Part shown: one piece after another, positions 57,774 to 64,000 of the stretch
Layout: each line of letters starts with the position of its first letter
Position numbering within the stretch: position 1 is the first letter of the stretch
DNA from: Nocardioides pantholopis
Lineage (GTDB): Bacteria; Actinomycetota; Actinomycetes; Propionibacteriales; Nocardioidaceae
Reading direction: 5' to 3'
DNA: 64,000 bases
Assembly (NCBI RefSeq): GCF_003710085.1
Contig: NZ_CP033324.1
Coordinates: forward strand, 3,907,501-3,971,500
Made by a program: the position numbers and the translations under genes
The notes under the pieces: model-generated
Database searches by the model: none
Seen by the model: the letters and a program-made list of their open reading frames with translations, nothing else
What the model was told of the DNA's origin: nothing

Positions 57774-58582
57774 GCACCCTCGCCCCCACCGACTCCCCGA
57801 CCCCGTCGCCCGCCCGCGCCTCGCTGCGCCGGGTCCGCGGCCTGGTCCGTGCCAACGCGCGCCTGGTGGTGCGCAACCGGCTGACGCTGTCCTACGCCGT
57901 CGTCCTGCCGCTGCTGCCGCTGCTGCTGGTGCTGGGCGGCGACCGGGGCGCGATCGGCCCGGGCGCCGCCTCGGTGATCACCGTGGTGATGCTCGCGCTG
58001 CTGTTCCCGGTCTTCTACAACACCTTGTCGATGATCGTGACCCGACGCGACGAGCTGGTGCTCAAGCGGCTGCGCACCGGGGAGGTCCGTGACGCCGAGC
58101 TGTTGGTCTCGCTCGCCGCCCCCGGCGCGATCATCGCGATGCTGATCGGCCTCGTGACCATCCCCGCCGCCCTGGCCCTCGGCGTACCCGCCCCGCAGGC
58201 GCCGGTGCTCTACCTGCTGACGATCGCCGTCGCCTCGGTGACCCTGGCGACCCTGGCCTTCTGGACCGCCGCCTGGACCCGCAACGCGGAGGCGGCGCAG
58301 CTCACCAGCATGCCGGTGATGGCGCTGCTGGTGGCCGGCCAACTCGCCGTCGGGTTCCCCGACGAGGTGCGGCGCTGGATCGCCTACACGCCCGGCGGCG
58401 CCGTCACCGACCTGGTCCGCGGCTCCTGGTTCGGGCTGGGCCCCGACGACGGCGTCGACCCGACCCTCGACACGCTGGGTGCCTGGGCCGGCGCGGGCGT
58501 ACCGCTGCTGGTGCTGGTGGCCTGGACCCTGCTGGGCGGTTGGCTCGCCGCCCGATCCATGCGCTGGGAGCCGCGCGCCTGA
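57770..58582 (+). CDS. ABC exporter permease (ABC-2 type)
   Basis: A 270-residue ABC-2 permease whose ATG overlaps the ATPase stop (ATGA). About six hydrophobic segments are visible, the first at residues about 45-62 (LSYAVVLPLLPLLLVLGG). A conserved ABC-2 turn, DELVLKRLRTGEVRD, joins helices, and PVMALLVAGQLAVGFPDEV precedes an extracytoplasmic loop. It forms the membrane channel for the preceding DrrA-like ATPase. A DesK-type sensor kinase gene begins 78 nt downstream, suggesting one functional locus. Confidence 0.92.
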   Translation: MSTLAPTDSPTPSPARASLRRVRGLVRANARLVVRNRLTLSYAVVLPLLPLLLVLGGDRGAIGPGAASVITVVMLALLFPVFYNTLSMIVTRRDELVLKRLRTGEVRDAELLVSLAAPGAIIAMLIGLVTIPAALALGVPAPQAPVLYLLTIAVASVTLATLAFWTAAWTRNAEAAQLTSMPVMALLVAGQLAVGFPDEVRRWIAYTPGGAVTDLVRGSWFGLGPDDGVDPTLDTLGAWAGAGVPLLVLVAWTLLGGWLAARSMRWEPRA

Positions 58583-58660
58583 GGCCCCGGCGCCGGGCAG
58601 AATGGCGCCGACCCGAGCATCGCGGCCACCCGGCCGGCCAGCACCGAGGAGCGGAGACCG

Positions 58661-59887
58661 ATGAGCGCACGCTGGTGGCAGTGGGCCGGCCGCGACCAGG
58701 TCTCCCGGGTGGACGCCTACACGCGGCAGTCGCTGTACCTGCTGCTGTGGGGGTCGCCGGTCTTCCTGGCCCTACAGGCCCTGGCCCTGGTCCCCGAGGA
58801 CCAGACCGCCCTCGCCCTCGCCGTCACCGTGGCCGGCCTGGTGGTGTGCGTCCCCGCGACCGTCGTGCTGCGCGAGGTGATGGAGGCCTACCCGCAGGCG
58901 GGGGCGCTGCCTCGGCGGGCGGTGCCGTTCCTCGCACTGCTCGCCGTCGGGTACGTCGCGGCCCTGTGGCTGCCCACCGAGACCCGAGGCCTGGCGGTGG
59001 TGCTGCTGTGGAGCTCGCTGGCCTGGTCGCTGGCGGGGCTGCGCGGGCGGGTGGCGACCGGCGTGCTCCTGGCGGTGCTCACGGTGACCCCTGCCCTCGC
59101 CAGCCGGGAGCCGAGGTCCGCGCTGCTGGGACTGGGCGTCGGCGGGTTCTTCGTGTTCACCGTGCGGGTCTCGCTCTGGCTGCTCTCCGTGGTCCAGGAG
59201 CTCGACCACGCCCGACGGACCCGCTCGGCCCTCGCCGTGGCCGAGGAGCGGCTGCGGTTCGCCCGCGACGTCCACGACGTGCTGGGCCGCCGGCTCTCCG
59301 CGATCGGCGTGCAGGCCGAGCTGGCCGCCGCCCTCGCCGAGCGCGGTGACCCCTCGGCCCCCGCGCGGATGCTCGAGGTGCGGGCCGTTGCCAACGAGGC
59401 GCTGCGCGAGGCCCGCGAGCTCGCCCGCGGCTACCGCGCCACCGACCTCGGCCAGGAGCTGGACGGCGCCCGGTCGCTGCTGCGCTCGGCCGGCATCACC
59501 GTCGAGCTCGACGTCGCGGACCTCCCGCCGGGCTGGCACGAGCCGGCCGCCTGGGTGGTGCGCGAGGCGGTGACCAACGTGCTGCGCCACTCCGAGGCCA
59601 CGACCGTCTCGATCCGCTACGGCGAGGACGGCGTCCTGCGGGTCGGCAACGACCGGCCCGGACCGGCGGCCCCGGCCGCCCCGGGGCCCACCGGAGCCGG
59701 GCTCAGCGGCCTGGCCGACCGGCTCGCGCCGCTGGGCGCGACCGTGACTACCGAGCGGGGCACCGAGCGCTTCGAGGTCGCCGCCCGGCTTCCCGGTCCC
59801 GGGCCCGCCGCCCTCCCGACCGGACCGACCGGCCCCACGACCCGGGCTGGCCGGGTAGCCGCCGGACCTGCGGGGGTCGCCCCGTGA
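58661..59887 (+). CDS. sensor histidine kinase (DesK/NarX-like)
   Basis: A 408-residue kinase. The first 160 residues contain five or six membrane helices, then HisKA_3 with the phosphoaccepting histidine in RFARDVHDVLGRRLSAIG near residue 210, and an HATPase_c with VVREAVTNVLRHSEATTVSIR and GAGLSGLADRLAPLGA. The last 35 residues are a proline/threonine tail. The stop overlaps the response regulator start, so both are made together. DesK-like kinases sense membrane lipid state. Its position after an ABC exporter operon suggests it adjusts exporter expression. Confidence 0.94.
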   Translation: MSARWWQWAGRDQVSRVDAYTRQSLYLLLWGSPVFLALQALALVPEDQTALALAVTVAGLVVCVPATVVLREVMEAYPQAGALPRRAVPFLALLAVGYVAALWLPTETRGLAVVLLWSSLAWSLAGLRGRVATGVLLAVLTVTPALASREPRSALLGLGVGGFFVFTVRVSLWLLSVVQELDHARRTRSALAVAEERLRFARDVHDVLGRRLSAIGVQAELAAALAERGDPSAPARMLEVRAVANEALREARELARGYRATDLGQELDGARSLLRSAGITVELDVADLPPGWHEPAAWVVREAVTNVLRHSEATTVSIRYGEDGVLRVGNDRPGPAAPAAPGPTGAGLSGLADRLAPLGATVTTERGTERFEVAARLPGPGPAALPTGPTGPTTRAGRVAAGPAGVAP

Positions 59888-60489
59888 TCCGGCTGCTGCT
59901 CGCCGACGACGAGAACCTGATCCGGGTCGCGCTGGCCCAGCTCCTCGACCTCCAGGACGACCTCGCGGTGGTGGCCCAGGCCGCCTCCGGCCCCGAGGCG
60001 CTCGCGGTCGCGCGGGCCCAGCGGCCCGACGTCGCCGTCCTCGACCTCCAGATGCCCGGCCTCGACGGCATCGGCGTGGCCGAGGCCCTGACCGCCGAGC
60101 TGCCCGGCTGCGGCGTCGTCATGGTCACCGGCCACGGCCGCCCGGGACACCTCAAGCGCGCCCTGGCGGTCGGCGTCCGCGGGTTCCTGCCCAAGACCAC
60201 CTCCGCGACCACGCTGGCCACCGTGATCCGCAGCGTGCACGCCGGCGGTCGGTACGTCGATCCCGAGCTCGCCGCGGAGGCGATGGCCGCCGGCGACAGC
60301 CCGCTGACCCCGCGGGAGGCCGACGTCCTGGAGCTCGCTGCCGACGGCGCGCCCGTGGACGAGATCGCGGAGCGCGCCGCGCTGAGCCCCGGCACGGTCC
60401 GCAACTACCTGTCCAGCGCCACCCTCAAGCTCGGCGCCGCCAACCGGCACGACGCCTGCTCCGTGGCCCGGCGGCTGGGCTGGATCTGA
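59884..60489 (+). CDS. response regulator, NarL/LuxR family (DesR-like)
   Basis: A 201-residue regulator from GTG 59884, overlapping the kinase stop. The receiver domain has the acidic pocket LLLADDENLIR, the phosphorylated aspartate about residue 54 (VAVLDLQMPG) and the conserved lysine in GFLPKTTS. The LuxR-type HTH lies at residues about 140-198 (LTPREADVLELAADGAPVDE, LSPGTVRNYLSSATLKLGA). With the kinase it forms a complete two-component system. Likely targets are the adjacent exporter genes. It converges with the M3 peptidase gene 17 nt downstream. Confidence 0.95.
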   Translation: MIRLLLADDENLIRVALAQLLDLQDDLAVVAQAASGPEALAVARAQRPDVAVLDLQMPGLDGIGVAEALTAELPGCGVVMVTGHGRPGHLKRALAVGVRGFLPKTTSATTLATVIRSVHAGGRYVDPELAAEAMAAGDSPLTPREADVLELAADGAPVDEIAERAALSPGTVRNYLSSATLKLGAANRHDACSVARRLGWI

Positions 60490-60506
60490 CCTCGGGCCCG
60501 CCCCGG

Positions 60507-62462
60507 CTACCGCGCCAGCCAGGCGGCGTACGCGTCGAAGGTGTAGGGCCGACCCAGGAAGTCCGCGACCAGGTCGGCGGCGTCCTTGGCCCCGCCGGGC
60601 GCGAGGACCCGGTCGCGGTAGCGGCCGGCCACCTCGGTGTCGAACAGGTCGTCCTGGTCGAACGCGCTGAACAGGTCCTTGGCGATGACCAGCGACCACA
60701 TGTAGGTGTAGTACGCCGAGGAGTACCCGCCGAGGTGCCCGAAGCTGGCGTACATGTGGGTGCCCTCGGCGTACGGGAACGGCGAGTAGCGCGCTTGGAG
60801 CTCCCGCATCGCTGCGGTGAGATCCGCGGGTCGCTCGGTGTGGAACCAGTAGGACATCGCGGCGTAGAACATCTGCACCCGGGCCGCGATCCCCTTGCCG
60901 TAGTCCTCCGCCGCCCGCATCCGGGACACCAGGTCGGCGGGGATCGGCTCGCCAGCGGCATCGGTGGCGAAGCCGGCCAGCACCTCGGCGTCCCAGGCCC
61001 ACTCCTCGAGCATCTGGCTGGGCGCCTCGACGAAGTCCCACTCGGTCGCGACCCCGGCGAAGCGCGCCCACCGGCCCCGGCCGCCCAGGACGTGGTGGAC
61101 GAGGTGGCCGAACTCGTGGAAGAGCGTCACCGCGTGGTCGTGCTCCATCAGCCCCCGGGAGAAGTTGCAGACCAGCACGCCCTCGGGCAGCTGGCTGCTC
61201 GAGGCGAGGGACGAGCCGTCTCGCAGGACTCCGTCGGTGAGCGTGAACTGGGCGGCGTGCTTGTACTTGCCCTCGCGGGGATGCAGGTCGAGGTAGATGC
61301 GCCCCAGCGGCGCCGCGCCCTCGGGGGCGGCGGCGTCCACGACGTCGTACGCCGTGACGTCCGGGTGCCAGACGGCGGCGCCGGCGACCTCGACGTAGCG
61401 CAGCCCGAAGAGCCGGCCGGTGACGTCGAGCAGGCCCTGGCGGACCTTGGCGAAGTCGAGGTAGGCGCGCACCTGCTGGGAGTCGACGTCGTACTGCTCG
61501 CGGCGCACCAGCTCCTGGTAGTAGGACGCGTCGGAGCCGGTGACCTGCTCCGCTCCCGGCACGTCGCGGCGGTAGCGCTCGAGCAGCACCGCCAGGTCGC
61601 GCTCCATCGGCTCCTCGGCGGCCGCCGCGATCCGGTCGATGAACGCCGGCACCGCCGGGCCGGAGCCGATCATCTTGACCTCGGCGTCGTAGGAGGCCCA
61701 GTCCGCGTAGCCGAGCAGCGTGGCCAGCTCGTGGCGCAGCGCGAACATCTCCTGCAGCAGCTGGTCGTTCTGCGGGTAGCCGCGGGTCAGGAAGGCGCGG
61801 GTCATCGCCGCCCGGACCTCCGCGTCGTGGACGAACATCCGCACCGGGACCGCGTCCGGGTAGTCGGTGGTGGCGGTGATCGTTCCGTCGGCCGCGGGCG
61901 GGTGCGCGTCCAGCCAGTCCTGCGGCAGGCCGGCGTACCGCTCGGCGGGGAACGAGATGGTCCGCACGTCGTCGCGGGTGTTGCGGCTGAACTCCTGGTC
62001 CAGCGCCGTCAGCCGCTCCCGGATCTCGCTGATCCGCTCCCGGGTCGCGTCGTCGCGGTCGACGCCCGAGCGGCGGAAGTCGCGCAGCGTGCGCTCGAGC
62101 AGCCGGCTCGCCTGGGCGTCCAGGCCGGCAGGGTCGAGCGCGGCGAGGACGTCGTGGATCGCCCGGTCCTGGCTGAGCTCGGTGGCCAGCCGGTCGGCCT
62201 CGAGCTCGGCGAGCTCGCTGCGGGTGCGCACCGCCGCGTCGGGGTGCACGTTGGACAGCAGCGAGCCGACCGCCGCGACGTTCCCGAGCTGGAGGGTGAT
62301 CTCGTCCCACAGCTCGAGGGTCTCCAGGACCGAGGCGGGCGGGTCGGTCCGCAGCCGGTCGGCCAGCTCCTGCACGGTGCCGAGCAGGGTGGTGGCGCGG
62401 TGGTCGACCCACTGCTCGGCGGTGTCGGCGTCGGGGAGCCGGAGCGGCGCGGGGGACGTCAT
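60507..62462 (-). CDS. M3 family oligoendopeptidase (oligopeptidase A-like)
   Basis: A 651-residue zinc metallopeptidase. ATG 62462 overlaps the sigma-factor stop (ATGA). The catalytic HEFGH motif is in VTLFHEFGHLVHHVLGG near residue 445, followed by the third-ligand glutamate in the PSQMLEEWAWD segment, both typical of M3 (thimet-like) enzymes. The N-terminal half is the helical substrate clamp; no signal peptide is present. It cleaves short peptides in the cytoplasm. Being the last gene of a YCII/ECF42-type operon is an unusual place for a housekeeping peptidase. Confidence 0.93.
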   Translation of the reverse strand: MTSPAPLRLPDADTAEQWVDHRATTLLGTVQELADRLRTDPPASVLETLELWDEITLQLGNVAAVGSLLSNVHPDAAVRTRSELAELEADRLATELSQDRAIHDVLAALDPAGLDAQASRLLERTLRDFRRSGVDRDDATRERISEIRERLTALDQEFSRNTRDDVRTISFPAERYAGLPQDWLDAHPPAADGTITATTDYPDAVPVRMFVHDAEVRAAMTRAFLTRGYPQNDQLLQEMFALRHELATLLGYADWASYDAEVKMIGSGPAVPAFIDRIAAAAEEPMERDLAVLLERYRRDVPGAEQVTGSDASYYQELVRREQYDVDSQQVRAYLDFAKVRQGLLDVTGRLFGLRYVEVAGAAVWHPDVTAYDVVDAAAPEGAAPLGRIYLDLHPREGKYKHAAQFTLTDGVLRDGSSLASSSQLPEGVLVCNFSRGLMEHDHAVTLFHEFGHLVHHVLGGRGRWARFAGVATEWDFVEAPSQMLEEWAWDAEVLAGFATDAAGEPIPADLVSRMRAAEDYGKGIAARVQMFYAAMSYWFHTERPADLTAAMRELQARYSPFPYAEGTHMYASFGHLGGYSSAYYTYMWSLVIAKDLFSAFDQDDLFDTEVAGRYRDRVLAPGGAKDAADLVADFLGRPYTFDAYAAWLAR

Positions 62463-63694
62463 GGCGCCAGCGTGCCACGACGCCGGGACAGGTAGGCCCG
62501 CTCCGCCGGGTTCGCGGTCGCCGCGATCGCGGCGTCGTACTCGGCCCGGGCCTCGGCGCTGCGACGCAGCCGGCGCAGCAGCTCCGCGCGGGTCGCGTGC
62601 CAGGCGTGGTAGCCGGCCAGGTCCAGCCGGTCGACCTCGGCCAGCGCCACCTCGGGCCCGTCGACCTCCGCGACCGCGACGGCCCGGTTGAGGGCCACCA
62701 CCGGACCGGGGTCGAGGACCCGCAGCCGGTCGTAGAGCGCCACCACCTGCGACCAGTCGGTGTCCGCGGCGGCCGGCGCGTCGGTGTGCACGGCGTTGAT
62801 CGCGGCCAGCAGCTGGTAGCGCCCCGGCCGGTTGATCGCGAGGCACTCCCGGACCAGTGCATGTCCCTCGGCCACCAGGCCGGCGTCCCACCCGCCGCGG
62901 TCCTGCTCGGCCAGCGGCACCAGCGCGCCGTCGGCGCCGACCCGGGAGGGCCGGCGGGCCTCGGTGAGCAGCATCAGGGCCAGCAGCCCGGCCACCTCCG
63001 GCTCCCGGGGCATCAGCTCGCGCAGGGTCCGACCCAGCCGCAGCGCCTCGGCGGTGAGGTCGCCGCGGAGCGCGGCGTCCCCTCCGCTGGCGAGGTAGCC
63101 CTCGTTGAAGATCAGGTAGACCACGGCCAGCACGGCGCCCAGCCGCGGCTGGAGGTCCTCGGCCGCGGGCACCCGGAAGGGGATCCGGGCCCGGGCGATC
63201 TTCCGCTTGGCCCGGGTCAGCCGCTGCGCCATCGCGGCCTCGCCGACGAAGAAGGCCTGGGCGATCTCGGCGACCGTGAGCCCGCCGAGCAGCCGCAGGG
63301 TCAGCGCGACCCGCACCTCGGGGGCGAGGGCCGGGTGGCAGCAGGTGAAGATCAGCCGCAGCCGGTCGTCGGCGACCGCGCCCGTCGGCTCGTGCGGGGT
63401 GTCGTCGTACATCAGCAGGGCCTCCCGGTGCCGGGCGCCGCGGGTCGACTCCCGCCGCAGCCGGTCCAGCGCGCGGCGGGTGGCCGTGGTGGTCAGCCAG
63501 CCGCCGGGGTTGGGCGGTACGCCGTCGCGGCGCCACCGCTCCAGCGCGACCACCAGCGCCTCCCCGGCGGCCTCCTCGGCCAGGTCGAGGTCGCCGAAGC
63601 GGCGCGCCAGCCCGGCCACCACCCGGCCGTACTCGTGGCGGTAGATCCGCTCGATCTCGGCATCGATCCCAGGATCGGCCTCCCCGGGGCTCAC
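62459..63694 (-). CDS. ECF42-type RNA polymerase sigma factor with DUF6596 tail
   Basis: A 411-residue ECF sigma factor started at GTG 63694, overlapping the YCII stop (GTGA). Region 2 (EIERIYRHEYGRVVAGLARRFGDLDLAEEA, WLTTTATRRALDRLR) and region 4 (LRLLGGLTVAEIAQAFFVGEAAMAQRL) fill residues 1-180. The next 230 residues are the DUF6596/TPR-like domain (LAVVYLIFNEGYLASGG, LNRAVAVAEVDGPE). That extension replaces an anti-sigma factor in the ECF42 group, whose genes usually neighbour DGPF/YCII proteins, as here. The signal is unknown. The open frame to 63811 was rejected because it covers the YCII gene. Confidence 0.93.
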   Translation of the reverse strand: MSPGEADPGIDAEIERIYRHEYGRVVAGLARRFGDLDLAEEAAGEALVVALERWRRDGVPPNPGGWLTTTATRRALDRLRRESTRGARHREALLMYDDTPHEPTGAVADDRLRLIFTCCHPALAPEVRVALTLRLLGGLTVAEIAQAFFVGEAAMAQRLTRAKRKIARARIPFRVPAAEDLQPRLGAVLAVVYLIFNEGYLASGGDAALRGDLTAEALRLGRTLRELMPREPEVAGLLALMLLTEARRPSRVGADGALVPLAEQDRGGWDAGLVAEGHALVRECLAINRPGRYQLLAAINAVHTDAPAAADTDWSQVVALYDRLRVLDPGPVVALNRAVAVAEVDGPEVALAEVDRLDLAGYHAWHATRAELLRRLRRSAEARAEYDAAIAATANPAERAYLSRRRGTLAP

Positions 63695-64000
63695 TCCGAC
63701 TGGAACGGCCGCACCTGGACCCGGCCCTGGCAGGCCCGCGAGCCCTCGGCCGCCCAGCGCAGCGCTGCATCGAGGTCGGGGGCCTCGATCACCCAGAAGC
63801 CGCCCAGCCACTCCTTCGCCTCGGCGAAGGGCCCGTCGGTGAGGACCGGCTCGCCGCCGGTCGCGTCCACGGTGGTCGTGGTGTCGATCGGCTCCAGCCC
63901 GCCGGCGAAGACCCAGGCCCCCTCGGCGCGGAGCCTCTGGTTGAACCGGTCCACCGCCTCGAAGACCGGCCGTGCGGCCTCCGGATCCTCGGCGTACGGG
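63691..64000 (-). CDS. YCII/DGPF domain protein, partial
   Basis: The C-terminal 102 codons of a YCII-family protein running off the right edge. FNQRLRAEGAWVFAGGLEPI and VLTDGPFAEAKEWLGGFWVIEAPDLDAAL are diagnostic; DGPFAE is the motif that names the DGPF family. The frame stays open to the window end (PYAEDPEAARPVFEAV), so an internal GTG is not the start. Such proteins are the usual companions of ECF42 sigma factors and may give the input signal. Its stop overlaps the sigma start. No catalytic residues beyond the conserved histidine/aspartate pair of the family can be judged here. Confidence 0.92.
   Translation of the reverse strand, partial: PYAEDPEAARPVFEAVDRFNQRLRAEGAWVFAGGLEPIDTTTTVDATGGEPVLTDGPFAEAKEWLGGFWVIEAPDLDAALRWAAEGSRACQGRVQVRPFQSE

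Noticed and set aside
63695..63811. Longer N-terminus for the ECF42 sigma factor
   Set aside because: It runs over the YCII gene and lacks similarity to region 2; GTG 63694 with GTGA overlap explains the start.

Overview
The window is very GC-rich, uses ATG, GTG and occasional TTG starts, and is packed with overlapping ATGA/GTGA gene junctions. Gene content (several acyl-CoA enzymes, DinB-type families, a MerR-MerR-TetR-PadR regulator mix, DUF2332, ECF sigma factors with C-terminal extensions) points to a high-GC actinobacterium, most likely Nocardioides or a close relative; that genus call is an inference. I saw no tRNA, rRNA, integrase, transposase or CRISPR array. The region reads as chromosomal core/accessory DNA rather than a mobile island.

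Layout. 1-7.6 kb: a six-gene, translationally coupled minus-strand operon (TetR, DinB-like enzyme, AtuA/DUF1446, acyl-CoA dehydrogenase, acyl-CoA carboxylase beta and alpha) that should oxidise and carboxylate a branched acyl-CoA. 7.6-12.1 kb: a PadR-regulated MacB/FtsX-type ABC operon with an unlisted 48-residue gene inside it and 21-bp repeat arrays on both sides. 12.1-17.1 kb: a phosphatase, a beta-oxidation operon (thiolase plus FadB) and its divergent MerR regulator with a clear dyad operator. 17.2-24.4 kb: NmrA-like protein, CPBP protease, DEAD-box helicase, CsbD, a flavin monooxygenase, a GATase and a class III CoA-transferase. 24.4-27.2 kb: a polar amino-acid ABC importer preceded by a repeat cluster. 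27.3-34.2 kb: MalY-type C-S lyase, GH1 glycosidase, pirin, VanZ, GNAT, an extended ECF sigma factor coupled to a TIGR03086 protein, DUF2332. 34.3-38 kb: NfeD-like protein plus flotillin, then succinate-semialdehyde dehydrogenase. 38.1-44.1 kb: a lipoprotein PBP, a MerR regulator, a frameshifted von Willebrand A protein, and a CxxC flavin reductase with DoxX protein behind a textbook MerR-type promoter. 44.1-48.2 kb: a large inverted repeat, DeaD helicase, GlmS and a small conserved-looking protein. 48.3-56.6 kb: YceI, tandem GNAT, HrpB helicase, acyl-CoA dehydrogenase, a P-loop/methyltransferase fusion and a second PadR. 56.8-60.5 kb: ABC exporter and DesK/DesR-like two-component system. 60.5-64 kb: M3 oligopeptidase, ECF42-type sigma factor and YCII/DGPF protein in one coupled operon.

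The most notable points are: the 21-bp-periodic repeat arrays flanking the PadR/ABC operon together with a three-palindrome operator on exact 11-bp centres; the short gene whose product copies the tail of that PadR; the reading-frame break separating the signal peptide from the body of the vWA protein; a perfect 20-bp-arm inverted repeat at 44101-44170; several clean operators (16321, 22179, 42616, 48201, 56599); and the P-loop/methyltransferase fusion. No single locus is a fully convincing new defence or biosynthetic system; the best candidates for undescribed biology are the repeat families and the PadR/ABC locus. All family assignments were made by eye from motifs, without database searches.
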